This document shows positions 14,001 through 28,600 of a DNA stretch of 64,000 nt, one piece after another. Origin of the DNA: Phymorhynchus buccinoides (lineage: Eukaryota; Mollusca; Gastropoda; Neogastropoda; Raphitomidae); assembly GCA_017654935.2 (NCBI GenBank), contig CM065694.1, forward strand, positions 4,595,215 to 4,659,214, written 5' to 3'. Position numbers and translations under genes: made by a program. The stretch's first letter is position 1. Every line of letters starts with the position of its first letter. The notes beneath the pieces are model-generated. The model had not been told where the DNA came from and ran no database searches. It was given only the letters and a program-made list of their open reading frames with translations.

Positions 14001-17000
14001 GCCACTGAGGCGAATGGCTGAGCGCAGGCCGTCGAAGAAGTTGCTCTGCTTGCTGGTGTCCACGCGGTGGATGGGGATGTCGGCCACGTGCAGCGCCAGA
14101 CGGCACAGCCGCGACAGGTGGCAGCCCACCGCCCCTATCAGCAGCATGTTGCCCCTACACACAGTCAGGAGAGACAAACATACTTTTCAGCAAAGTTGTA
14201 CATTATAGACCCCCCCCCCCCCCCCCCCCCCCTTCATGTTTACAACCCTCAATCTCAAAGTCCGCTTCTTTCAGTTTTATGAAAATCATCCTAAGTTGAT
14301 CTTAAGCCTGGTAGAAAAACACCTTCGGAATCGCCCTCTAACTTAAGATTCATTAAAGACCGCTTACCTCCTCTAAAAAGATTCTGTCAACTATGCATTG
14401 TCTCCTATGGTCAGTCCTCTACCAATTGTCCCTGTGGATTTACCGTATTTTACGGACTCTAAATTAAGACAATACTTTGTTCCCAGACTGAGACCCATGC
14501 GGCTTATACTATGAAGAAAAAATCGTAAGTGTATGGCTCCCCCCCACCTGCGTGTGCATCTCGACCCCTCCAACGGAAGTGTCGCCATCTTAGTCCTTAT
14601 TTGTGTGTAAACAAAGTGAAAATGTTATCTAAATGTGTAAAGAAAACATCCAGATGTTATAAATACAGTTTAGATAAGTTTCGAATTGGAACAGCCAAAT
14701 ACGCAGCATCGATCTGGCATAAACAAAGTTACTGACTAAGATGGCGGTCTCCCATAATATGGCGCTCCTTGTGGCCAGATATGACGACACGTGGGTACAA
14801 GCCATAGTAACAAAATCTGAACTTTGTGTAAAATTTGGCAGGTGTGCCTTATAGTCTGAAAAATATAGTGTTACGATCGCAATAATTTTTACCTGAGTAC
14901 ATCCTATAAATGAACATGCAAAAATGAGCGCATCCTAGTTCATTCCTAATTATTAAGCCTCACACGCAGCCACAGCTGGGACATTTCCCTACCCGTGTCT
15001 GAAGCTGAGGATGCGGTGCATGCGCACGATGTGCGCGATGGTGAAGTCGGACAGCATGATGTCCAGGTGCACGTTGCCAAACTCCTCGTTGTAGCGCGTC
15101 AGGTGGGCCTTCAGGCAGGTGTGCAGGTCGCTCAGGTTCTCCACAGGTTGCAGCAGCACCTGCCAAGGTAGGTAGAACACATGAAGTCAATGAAAGTAGG
15201 TAGAACACATGAAGTCAATGAAAGTAGGTAGAACACATGAAGTCAATGAAAGTAGGTAGAACACATGAAGTCAATGAAAGTAGTATGCATTTCTATATAG
15301 GTATGCAGGTGGCCTAGGTTCTCCACTGGTTATGACAGCACCTGGCAAGGTAGACAGAAAACGTAAGTCAATTAAGGTAGACTAGCATGTCTATGCAGGT
15401 GTGAAGGTCTCCCAGGATCTCCACTGGTTGTAGCAGCACTTGGCAAGGTAGATACAAAGCATGAAGTCAATGAAGGTAGAACACATGAAGTCAATGAAGG
15501 TAGAACACATGAAGTCAATGAAGGTAGATAGAACACATGAAGTCAATGAAGGTAGATAGAACACATGAAGTCAATGAAGGTAGATAGAACACATGAAGTC
15601 AATGAAGGTAGATAGAACACATGAAGTCAATGAAGGTAGATAGAACACATGAAGTCAATGAATGAAGTCAATGAAGGTAGAACACATGAAGTCAATGAAG
15701 GTAGATAGAACACATGAAGTCAATGAATGAAGTCAATGTAGAACACATGAAGTCAATGAAGGTAGATAGAACACATGAAGTCAATGAAGGTAGATAGAAC
15801 ACATGAAGTCAATGAAGGTAGATAGAACACATGAAGTCAATGAAGGTAGATAGAACACATGAAGTCAATGATTTGACTTGATTTGATCAGGATTTTAGCC
15901 TACCCTGATTTGCTTGATGCCACGAGTGGTGACAGGCTGCTAGTAGATTCTGGTGTCAAAAAATCTGATGTATTCTTACATAATTATGCTTAGACAAATA
16001 CTACACTATAAGTATACATTGATCTGATTTGATCTGATCAGGGCCCACCTTGATTTGCTTGGTGCCGTGGGTGGTGACAGGCTGCTGGTAGATTCTGGTG
16101 TCCAAACATCTGATGCTATTCTTAGATTTACTTAGACGAATAGTAAGCTATACATTGATCTGATTTTATCTGATCAGCGCCCACCTTGATTTGCTTGGTG
16201 CCGTGGGTGGTGACGGGTCGCTGGTAGATCCTGGTGTCCATGGGGAAGGTGACAAAGTGCTCGGGAATCTTCTCCTCCAGCTTGTTCCAGTGCTGACAAC
16301 ACACACAATCATCGCCAGTTAATAGGAATTGTTCGGAAATAATTCAGGGGAGTAACTGCATGGTGTGTAGGAGTTATCTTGCCTAATTCAATCGGTCAAA
16401 CAGGGGAGGTTACTCTGCCATCAGGTAAATCTCCAGCCCTCGCTTCATATGTTTGAGGAGACACACAGCATGTAGAACGCAGTGCGTCATTCTGAAATTG
16501 ATGTCATTTATATTTTTACGTCACAGTTTGCAAGTTCTATCACTTTGTAGCAACTGGTCACCCCTTATTTTTCTACAAAATGTTTGCAAGTCGCTGACTC
16601 GCATCCTACGGTTTCAAGCTTCGACGCCATTGTTGCATTGTCGCTATGGTATTTGACCGAGTAATGGAGGTAAACAGCTCTAATTTTCACGAAGTGCTCT
16701 CCCCTAGTTTTTTTTCCGAAAATCGTCTATTACTCGTCCGCTGTACAAAACACTCTTTTTCACAGTATAATCTGATGCACATGTTATCAGCATGTGCACT
16801 TCAGCAGGAAATAGAATCATGTGCAGACTGGGATATGCACTGCAAGATACCTAACTTTGCAGTCCCTGTTGTGAATCAACTTTGTTCCGCAATTTGTAAA
16901 CAGGTCAGCCACACTGAGAGGCTACAAATCTGTGAATACATACATTTTTTACTAAATAACATCATGCATTTTGGAGAAAACTTCTTCCTTCATTTATTCT

Positions 17001-17395
17001 AGATCAAGTTTTCATAACCTCTTCAGCCTCTATCCCCAAGTTAAAGGAAAGAGTTTATGAAAGAATACAGATATAAGATACTTATCCATAATAAAATACT
17101 GGTACTTTCAAGCGAATCATACCAACCTCCTTACAGACACAATATTTCAGAAAACAAAAATCAGACTTGCTATAGAAGAGAGGTAGCCTCAATTCGGACT
17201 ATAAGGAGATACTTTTTCCCCAGACTGAGACCCCTGTGCCTTATAATACGACTAATAAAATAGTAAATTATAACAACAAAATCTGAATTTTGTGTACAAT
17301 TTGTGAGGTGCGCCTCATAGTCAGAAAAATACGGTACCTTTAAAATGGAGTTATTTTCCTTCTCCTACATTATTCTCTCTTCCCGTCTCATTGTT

Positions 17396-17426
<31 letters not shown>

Positions 17427-20400
17427 AATAAAGCTTCTATAGCGCTCTTCGATGATAAAAAATCATCCTCAGAGCGCTTTACAAATATTACGAGAGAAAA
17501 CAATCAAGAAGAAAAACATTATTATAAAACAATATGAAGAAGTATATGAAATAAAATAATGTTTCTACATCTCCATGAAATATTTTTCTAACGAAACAAA
17601 AAAAGGTGCTTCTTGCGTAGAACAGTACAAAATGATAACAAAAAAAGGGAAGGATTTACTAAACACCAAGCGGTAGACAAAATGTAAGGGTTTTTGCTTC
17701 CGTTTGCTTCATGGGTGCAACTCCCCAAAATGAAAAAAACTGAAAGGCAGGGGTCCAGGGACCCATGGCTCTAACAGGGTACAGGGACGTCCTTCAGGGG
17801 GGCAACTCAAGAGAGATAACGAGACAGACAGACAGTTAAAATGATAGACAGAGACAGTTTGAGTTTGATAAGCCTTGTAAAATAGTTGTCCGTGATTGGG
17901 TGTATACCACAAAGAATTAATAAAATTCAAAATATATATTTACGGTTTAAAAGTGGGTGTTCGGGTGTCTTCATTGTATGAAGCCTTGTAAAATTATTAC
18001 ACTGCCTTTGTAAACTTCCAAGATAGAACAACCAAGTTCAAAACACCCCAAATCGCTTGTGGTCAATTTTTTTTGTTTTAATTCAATGAAAAAAAAAAAA
18101 AGAAGTTCAGTTTCTGGTAAAATTAAAAAATACTGAAATCAGTGTAAAACTGAAAGAGTAGCACCCATGCTGTTTGTCAGTACCTGTGCCAGCGTCTGGT
18201 CCAGTTTGTCGTCAAACCACAGGAGGTCGGTGGAGCGACTCAGGCGGTCGCGCATGATGCGCTGGATCTCGTGTCTCCACAGGGCGATCACTGTGGGCTC
18301 GTCCGCCTTGCTCTCATCGGCCAGGCGACACAGACACTGCCAGCAGGAGATGATGGAAAACATATAACACAAGTGTTTATTTATTGTAATAAGAGAATGG
18401 GTCAATCATGCAGACAAACATCAGATGATAGTAATAAAAGGAAAGAGCAGACTCAAAGAGTGATGGATTAGAGGAAGCTGCTAACGTAGAACTTCCAGGT
18501 GTGGGGAACTACCTGTACTGACAGATCCCCCGGTCCCCCTGTGCCGGGGGGTGTCTTTTGCATAAATAGTTCTCCCACCTTCTGGAAGTTCTGTGCTTGT
18601 AACTTCCTCTAATCTGTCACTCTCTTTGATTCTGCCTTTTCCCTTTGCTTACTGTCATCTACTACCTTTCTGCCTTACCGGTCCATTCTCCTGCCTTTTT
18701 TCAAGAAACACTTTCAAAAACATTTCCTCCAGCCGAAGTCGGACTTGCTGAGCCTAACTATTTCTTAGTTAGGCGCATTATGGCAGCATGATACATCTGC
18801 GCTCATAATTGACAGGAAACTGAGCGATCGAAGAAGAAGATCCCCCGGTATTCCTAAAGGGGGAAAGTGAAACAACAATGCAAGGATGATGCGAATGATC
18901 AGCCCCTACCTGGAAGCACTTGGTGATGTCCTTCAAGGTGAACAGGTAGTGGTGACGGCCCGGCATCGGGGTGGAAATGAAACAATGCAAGGATGATGCG
19001 AATGATCAGCCCCTACCTGGAAGCACTTGGTGATGTCCTTCAAGGTGAACAGGTAGTGGTGACGGCCCGGCATCGGGGTGGAAATGAAACAATGCAAGGA
19101 TGATGCGAATGATCAGCCCCTACCTGGAAGCACTTGGTGATGTCCTTCAAGGTGAACAGGTAGTGGTGACGGCCCGGCATCGGGGTGGAAATGAAACAAT
19201 GCAAGGATGATGCGAATGATCAGCCCCTACCTGGAAGCACTTGGTGACGTCCTTCAAGGTGAACAGGTAGTGGTGACGGCCCGGCATCGGGGTGGAAATG
19301 AAACAATGCAAGGATGATGCGAATGATCAGCCCCTACCTGGAAGCACTTGGTGATGTCCTTCAAGGTGAACAGGTAGTGGTGACGGCCCGGCATCGGGGT
19401 GGAAATGAAACAATGCATGGATGATGCGAATGATCAGCCCCTACCTGGAAGCACTTGGTGACGTCCTTCAAGGTGAACAGGTAGTGGTGACGGCCCGGCA
19501 TCGGGGTGGAAATGAAACAATGCAAGGATGATGCGAATGATCAGCCCCTACCTGGAAGCACTTTGTGATGTCCTTCAAGGTGAACAGGTAGTGGTGACGG
19601 CCCGGCATCGGGGTGGAAATGAAACAATGCAAGGATGATGCGAATGATCAGCCCCTACCTGGAAGCACTTTGTGATGTCCTTCAAGGTGAACAGGTAGTG
19701 GTGACGGCCCGGCATCGGGGTGGAAATGAAACAATGCAAGGATGATGCGAATGATCAGCCCCTACCTGGAAGCACTTTGTGACGTCCTTCAAGGTGAACA
19801 GGTAGTGGTGACGGCCCGGCATCGGGGTGGAAATGAAACAATGCAAGGATGATGCGAATGATCAGCCCCTACCTGGAAGCACTTTGTGACGTCCTTCAAG
19901 GTGAACAGGTAGTGGTGACGGCCCGGCATCGGGGTGGAAATGAAACAATGCATGGATGATGCGAATGATCAGCCCCTACCTGGAAGCACTTGGTGACGTC
20001 CTTCAAGGTGAACAGGTAGTGGTGACGGCCCGGCATCTGGGTGGAAATGAAACAATGCAAGGATGATGCGAATGATCAGCCCCTACCTGGAAGCACTTGG
20101 TGACGTCCTTCAAGGTGAACAGGTAGTGGTGACGGCCCGGCATCGGGGTGGAAATGAAACAATGCAAGGATGATGCGAATGATCAGCCCCTACCTGGAAG
20201 CATTTGGTGACGTCCTTCAAGGTGAACAGGTAGTGGTGACGGCCCGGCATTGGGGTGGGTCGCAGCACGCTCTGTGCCGCCGTCAGCATGTCACATGACA
20301 TGTTCACCAGGGCGTTGTGAAGGTCAAGGTCGAGGCCGGGCGACTCCTGCTGGGTCATGTTGGCCTAGAAAAATGAAGAAGCATAATTGCCGAAGACGGT

Positions 20401-23400
20401 TTATAATCCCTAAAAGAACAAAAATAATGCACAAATGTTTTGATGTATAATAAACTCTTACATAAATCTAGCTCTATTGAATAGAGAATTGGAAACATGC
20501 ACAGGCAAACCACATCAGTCTATTAGCTGAATGGATCAAAAAAATAACAAAATAAAGTACCAGTATTTAGATTACTGTATCTTTCGGACTATAAGGTGCA
20601 CCCCACAAACTTTACCCAAATATAAGATTTTGTTATAATAGTCTTACAAAATTGTTAGCCATATTACATGGTGCAGGGGTCTCAGTCTGGGGAAAAAATA
20701 CAGTGGAACCTCCCTTAAAAGACCTTCAAAAATCATCCAAAATGAGGTCTTATAAGGGAGGGGTCTTCTAAGGGAGGTAATTTTAATACTTACAAAGAAG
20801 GGCAATGTCTCAGAGAAGTAGGTCTTATGTGGGAGGGAGTCTTATAATGGGAGGTCTTATACAAGGAGGTTCCACTGTATCACCTTATAGTATGTAAAAT
20901 ACAGTAGATTTTCTATATCAACACCGTTAACAAAATGCAAACAAAAAACCCAAACCACTGACCTCCAAGATGCCATTAACGACAGTTTTAAGCGATTCGT
21001 CCTGGGCTGGTGGTACGCTGAACACAGCAAAATGGCGCTGGAAAAAAGACACAAACAGTTTACGATCACACTACAATTACACTAAATAAGATTAAAAAGA
21101 AACACACACAAAACCTAGAAAAAGACACACAAACGGGTTATGCCCACACTTAAATTAACTAAATAATATTAAAAAAATAAACAAAACCAAGCAAACAAAA
21201 AACACCACATAAGACGATATTAGCAACAATCCAGAGTATTGTAGTTTTAAAAAAAGAGAAAAAATAATGGCATGGACACCACATGCAAAAATAAAAGCAC
21301 AACAGCACCACCAACAGATTCTGCAGTAAAAGACGCAGGAGACTTACCAGCAGTCGTTCCGACAGCTCTCTGTTGGAGATAGCCGGGTAGTCGGTGAGGG
21401 CCATGGCAGAGAACACGGTCAACCCTTCCACTGTGTGCGTCTCAAACGGCTTCTGCAGCGTGCACAACACGCGGTCGTCCAACAGCTGACGCAGCAACTG
21501 AAACAACACAAGGAGAACACGGTCAACCCTTCCACTGTGTGCGTCTCAAACGGCTTCTGCAGCGTGCACAACACGCGGTCGTCCAACAGCTGACGCAGCA
21601 ACTGAAACAACACAAGGAGAACACGGTCAACCCTTCAACTGTGTGCGTCTCAAACGGCTTCTGCAGCGTGCACAACACGCGGTCGTCCAACAGCTGACGC
21701 AGCAACTGAAACAACACAAGGGGAACACGGTCAACCCTTCCACTGTGTGCGTCTCAAACGGCTTCTGCAGCGTGCACAACACGCGGTCGTCCAACAGCTG
21801 ACGCAGCAACTGAAACAACACAAGGGGAACACGGTCAACCCTTCCACTGTGTGCGTCTCAAACGGCTTCTGCAGCGTGCACAACACGCGGTCGTCCAACA
21901 TGCTGAAATAACACAAGGAGAACACTCATCACAATCATGGTGAATAAATAACAAAAATAATAATGAAGACAATTTACATAGCGCCCATCCTACTATGTAG
22001 AAGTATAAAGAAAATACTTTAAAAGTATTTTATTTGCCAGCTCTCAATGCGCTCTCCGTTTCCATAGTCTGCATAGGCTCCTATGACGTACCCACCCAGA
22101 ACCAGAACCAGAGGATTAACTATCAGAGCGGGCGTTGGATCATTTCAACGGTCAAATATGAGGCATCGGACAGGCATCATAATTGTCTGATGTCCAATCC
22201 TCTAAAAACTGCGGTAAAAGGGCCATCAAGGCCCTAGACTGAAGAGAGACAACACTGAAATGAGTTCCCAACATGACCAAAAAGGCTTAATAAAGCGAGA
22301 AATCACTATAAAATGCTATTTAACACTAAGGATAACACTCAATAAAAAGGCAAAACCTCTGACAAGACAAGCCAATCCTCCGTCAGAAATTCTTAATCCT
22401 CTGAAATCCTCATGCCTGATCGGATCATTTCAACGCTCAGTTTAAGACATCATGTTACTTTATAGTGAGCGTTGGATCATTTCAACGGTCAAATATCAGA
22501 GGCATCGGATCATTTCAACGCTCAATTTAGCAAATCATGTTACTTTATAGTGGGCGTTGGATCATTTCAACGGTCAAATATCAGAGGCATCGGATCATTT
22601 CAACGCTCAATTTAGCAAATCATGTTACTTTATAGTGGGCGTTGGATCATTTCAACGGTCAAATATCAGAGGCATCGGATCATTTCAACGCTCAATTTAG
22701 CAAATCATGCTACTTTATAGGGGGCGTTGGATCATTTCAACGGTCAATTTAGCAAATCATGCTACTTTATAGGGGGCGTTGGATCATTTCAACGGTCAAT
22801 TTAGCAAATGATGCTACTTTATAGGGGGCGTTGGATCATTTCAACGGTCAATTTAGCAAATCATGCTACTTTATAGGGGGCGTTGGATCATTTCAACGGT
22901 CAATTTAGCAAATCATGTTACTTTATAGGGGGCGTTGGATCATTTCAACGCTCAATTTAGCAAATCATGTTACTTTATAGGGGGCGTTGGATCATTTCAA
23001 CGGTCAATTTAGCAAATCATGTTACTTTATAGGGGGCGTTGGATCATTTCAACGGTCAATTTAGCAAATCATGTTACTTTATAGGGGGCGTTGGATCATT
23101 TCAACGCTCAATTTAGCAAATCATGTTACTTTATAGGGGGCGTTGGATCATTTCAACGCTCAATTTAGCAAATCATGTTACTTTATAGGGGGCGTTGGAT
23201 CATTTCAACGCTCAATTTAGCAAATCATGTTACTTTATAGGGGGCGTTGGATCATTTCAACGGTCAATTTAGCAAATCATGTTACTTTATAGGGGGCGTT
23301 GGATCATTTCAACGGTCAATTTAGCAAATCATGCTACTTTATAGGGGGCGTTGGATCATTTCAACGGTCAATTTAGCAAATCATGCTACTTTATAGGATG

Positions 23401-25579
23401 CACCACTCCAACTATTAAGTCATAGTAGAGCTTCTTCAACAATGTACAACATGTTTTGGAAAGCCACGATCAATTCATTCATTACTTTATACGTTGCGCC
23501 CCTCCAACCACGAAAGTCATGCTAGGGCTTCTTCAACCGCATAACAATGGAAACCCTTCATATATTAAGTCTGTTCACACGCTAAACAATTTTTTGGTCA
23601 AAACCTAAAGAAGTTTATTAACCCCTTCCCTGCCAACTATGGGCAGAATGATGTCACTGATGATGTCATTACTTTTCATGTCATAAGTCTGGTTAGCTAT
23701 TTTTTGTTCTAGAACAGTCAGGTGGGATACATCTCTAGACCATTTCCCAGACTGAGTCTAACAACTTCCTTTAATATTTAATGCTAGAAGGAAAGATGAT
23801 CTCTTGATTTTTCTCTAGTAGCGAAAAGCTTAGCCCATTCACAGCCAGAGGAAATCTGAGAAATCATCCATTTTCATATTATAAAATTAAAAAGAGATCT
23901 TTGCTCAAAAAGAGAAATAAAAAGAGACAACTCAATCCGAGAAAATGGTCTAGTGGAAATATATCTTTCTGGACTTGTCAATGACAATCATCAATGACAT
24001 CACACACCCCGTAGTGGACATGGGCCTTGCAGTGAAGGGGTTAATTCTGTAAACTTAACAGTTTTCAGCCAATTAACAGCTTTGATCAAGACCCAGAGCG
24101 ACTAGGAGAGAAGTGCTGATACCTCGTTGCAGCGCTGAACGCCAGGAGGGCTGGTCTCCGGGAGGTTGATGTCATCGATGAACACCTTCAGCTTCTTGTT
24201 CTCTTTGGCTCCATACACAAAGCCTGCAAACAGCAGGCACCATCTACCAATTAGCTTCTTCTTCTCCTTGGCTCCATACACAAAGCCTGCAAACAGCAGG
24301 CACCATCTACCAATCAGCTTCTTGTTCTCTTTGGCTCCATACACAAAGCCTGCAAACAGCAGGCACCATCTACCAATTAGCTTCTTCTTCTCCTTGGCTC
24401 CATACACAAAGCCTGCAAACAGCAGGCACCATCTACCAATCAGCTTCTTGTTCTCTTTGGCTCCATACACAAAGCCTGCAAACAGCAGGCACCATCTACC
24501 AATTAGCTACTTCTTCTCTTTGGCTCCATACACAAAGCCTGCAAACAGCAGGCACCATCTACCAATCAGCTTCTTCTTCTCTTTGGCTCCATACACAAAG
24601 CCTGCAAACAGCAGGCACCATCTACCAATTAGCTTCTTCTCCTGCGTTCTCAGGCCAAAAGGCCATAATGTCAAAACAAAAGTCAAGTCAAAATCATCTT
24701 TACTGAGGGTTAAAGAATAAGCTGACCAAGCTTTTTTTCATCCTGCCCTAATGGGTAAAGTATGTATTTGTCCGTTTTCAGTTTTGACTGGTCTCCCCGC
24801 TGCACACAGCCGAACACATTCCCATTTCCATTCTCAAAAGAAAAAAATTATTTGGAAGATTTTTTTTAAAAATAGCATGAGAATGGGCCAGTAAGTCAGA
24901 AAGATAGTTGACAGTAACGGAAAAAATGCAGTCAAAGAGAGTGGCAGATTGGTGGAAGTTACAAGCACAGAACTTCCAGAAGGTGGCAGAACTATTTTAT
25001 GAAAGCCCGGTATCCCCACGGGGAGTACGAATTATCAATTTTACTATTGATACTTTATATAATTCTCCAAGACCAATACAGGAAAGATATTATACATAGA
25101 GAAGAGAGAGCAAGGGGGAGTGAGAGAGAAGCTAAGAGAGAAAGAGACAGATAAATGTTTGGGAATTTGTGAGCTCGTATCACCCGCCCCCCCTCCTTGA
25201 GAATTTGTGAGTGCATAAATGGCGTGCATGTTCAAAAGGTGAGGTGGGTGGAGGTGGGGGTCTGTTTGTCCATGCCTTGATTTTATTTTATTTTTTAAAT
25301 GGTGTCAATAATGTGCATGTGAAAGGGGTGGGTGGGATGAACGGCATGAGCTTCTTTTTCTTTTGTTTTCTCTCGTAATATTTGTAAAGCGCTCTGAGGA
25401 TGATTTTTTTTTATCATCGAAGAGCGCTATAGAAGCTTTATTTATTATTATTATAAATGGCGTAAGAAACAGAAACAGCAAAAAGGCAACAGCCGAATGA
25501 TTGTCAATAATTCTATAAAATGTAGATACAGATCATGGCCCAAAAAAAGAGAAACAAACAAAGAGGACTCAAAAGTTTT

Positions 25580-25614
<35 letters not shown>

Positions 25615-28600
25615 TTCTTCTTCTTTCATCCAACAACCTCCATCATCTTGCCGATGGTTCCGTTACATTAAGAACTGGGGGACTATCCAGTCTCTGATGT
25701 TTCCGTTATATTAAGAACTGGGGGACTATCCAGTCTAACAGCTTACGTCATTGCTGCTGTAGGGGTACTTTGAAGACTACACACACGCAGCCAGGCTTTC
25801 ACACACACACAAAAAAGAAAGAAAACCAATCTAAAGCAAGAATCCAGCCCCTGGATGGATGGTGTCACCTTGTCGGTGGTAGATGTTGGACTCCACAAAC
25901 TGCTGCAGCTGACCGGCAGTGGACGCCCCGGAGAACACCAGACGCTTGCAGATGGACGTCTGGGGGTCTGGGGACAACCCAAAACATCCGCCGTTTAATC
26001 AGTGCTCAACAAGAAGAAAACAAAACAAGTCACTCATCTTTTGGAGCCATAGATGGGTTTTTTCATATCTGGGCTTTTTTTATATGTGACTGAACATCCT
26101 CTTCCCTTGCAACAACATAAAACAATCAATTGGCGTAAAACAGGTCTCAAAACATCTTTCCTCAGTAACAACTGTACTTGTTTACACTTCTACAGCACCA
26201 GGTCGAAGACACAAGTCGAACATTCATGCTCTCAAGGGGGGGTTTGGTGAATTATTGGCCAAGTAACAACTGTACTTGTTTACACTTCTACAGCACCAGG
26301 TCGAAGACACAAGTCGAATATTCATGCTCTCAAAGGGGGGGTTTGGTGAATTATTGGCCAAGTAACAACTGTACTCCAGTACATATTTCTCTATCACTTT
26401 CTCTTGTGTGCATGTGTGTCCGTGTTCATTGAAAAGGACGCCAAAGTTGCAAGCACTGTTGCCACCAACTTGTCTTTTCTGTACTTTCTGGTACTTGTGT
26501 GAGCGTGTGTGCATGCGAGACATTGTGTTGTGTTGTGCATGTGCGTGCGCACGCTTGCTTGCATACATCTGTGTTTGTGTGGATGCATGCGCATGTGCCC
26601 ATGCTTGTGCATGCATGCATAAGTAAACACTAACAAAAGTTATAATAATCAGTGAGCAGCTCACAAGCTGTTGATGCGAACATTACCAAGGGCCGTGACC
26701 AACTCACCCTGCACATCGATGAAGGTGTTGATGAGGGCCGTCTTTCCTGACCCGTGGGGTCCCACCAGTAACACATTCTGACCCGATGCTGCCGCAAACT
26801 CCATCAGGATGCGCGACCGGATCTGTTGGGCATCAAAGCGTACATATACCATATTTCATGGACGATAAGGCGCATCTTACTATTTGGCGTATCCCCCACC
26901 CAATTAAGCACAAAATTCGGATTTTGTTGTTATAATTTTTTTACTTGATTATTAGCCATAATTATAAGGCTGTCAGGGATATCAGTCTGAGAAAAAAAAG
27001 TATCATCGCCTTATAGCCTACAAAATATGGTAGACTGCTGAGTCCTTTAAGTCACTCACTCACTCACTCACACATGCACGCACGCATGCACACACAAGAA
27101 AAGACACAAAAAACGTGTATGTTCTATATCACCTAAGCCAGCAACATTGCATGTCTGTGTTCTGTCTTACAAGTTCAATACTTTTGTCATTTTTCTCTTT
27201 AGTGAATATATGTATGGTATCCAAACACTGAATGAAGGGTGGAACAAAGTTATTAACCCTCTTGCCCCCAATGCCTCATTTCTGCTCCACACTGATCTAA
27301 CCCTTTCACCGCCAATGTCGCATTTATGCACCACAATGGTTTAACACCCATATCACTGAAAGGCATCAAATCAGGGCCTGTAATCCAAAGACCCTATTTT
27401 CTTACGTTTGGGGGGTAAGGATAGGCCTAATGTTATACATGTCACAGAGGAATTCCCAATATTGCAGATTTTTTTTCCCTAACCAGTTAAGTTTAATGGG
27501 GGGGGCCTGAAAAATGGCTGGCGGCGAAAGGGTTAACGCCCATGTCACTAAAAGTCATGAAATTAAGGTCCGTTATCCAATGACCTTATGTTGTTAATTT
27601 TGGGACATAAGGAAAGGCCTTGTTCGATACATGGTACATGCCTCTGCGACTATAAATACCAAATCAGAATACCAAATATATTGGATTAATCAGACCATTC
27701 AGCTGTGAATTATGGTCGTGGTGGTTGGTTGATGGTTCATCTCACACGTGCTCTTTGTAGCCGAGCAGACGTTAAACCCAACTTTCGTGATTCCTCCAAA
27801 GTCGGAGTGTGGCTGCCCACATGGTGGGGTCATCAAAAAAACGGTTGCACACGTAATGTTCTCATCCCTAGCTAGTGCATTTGTACCATAGTGTTCAAGT
27901 GTTTCGGCTGTTGGGATGATCCCTGGAGTCCTTAAGCCAGGGAACGACAACAACAAAAATGTTTCATGATACATGCAATAAAGAGAAACAGTATTACAGA
28001 TGCCAACTATTCATACCCAGATAAGTTTGACAGAAAGTTTTGGCTGAAAAATATCTGGCAGCGAAAGGGTTCAGACTTTAGAGCCGAAATTATACTGTGG
28101 AATATGTTTCTCACTCACTGTGTCAATGGTGTCGATGAAGACTTCTCCCAGAATATCCTGGTTGTCTGTGAACACCGATTCTGGCACCCTGTACATAAGA
28201 TAAAAACAACAACTGTGTGATTGACGGAAAGAGAAAGAGTGTGTTTGAGTAGCATGAGTACATGGGTGCGACTACACAAAATGCCCTGAAAGGCTGGCGT
28301 CCAGGGGTAATGTCCCCCTACAGCTGAAGCAAAAAATACTTTATGAAGGTATTTTAGTGTGTTTTTCCCACAATTTATACAAATGCTTATCTTAAAGTGT
28401 TTGAGAAATACAGTAGACACACAAAGATCTTGTTTGGCAAATTTAAATAAAAGGAACTTCCTTTTCTGGTAAAATTCAAAAACAGGAAATCCATGTATAC
28501 CAGGAAAAGTTGCACCCATGTGAGTGTGTGAAAGTGTGTGTGGGTGACGTTCACAATAAAATCTGGATATCTGTGGCCCAAACCCGCTTCACTCTCATTT

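Larger units (their letters stand above)
27252..28075 (+). mobile_element. TTAA-type MITE interrupted by a second copy and a SINE
   Basis: Outer element begins TTAACCCTCTTGCCCCCAATG and ends GGCAGCGAAAGGGTT near 28072. An inner member of the same family (27297-27536) sits at its internal TTAA, and an (AAC)n-tailed SINE (27772-27958) lies further on. Confidence 0.7.

Noticed and set aside
16646..17002. 118-codon plus-strand ORF
   Set aside because: No recognisable motif, no splice or codon support; likely chance in intron sequence.
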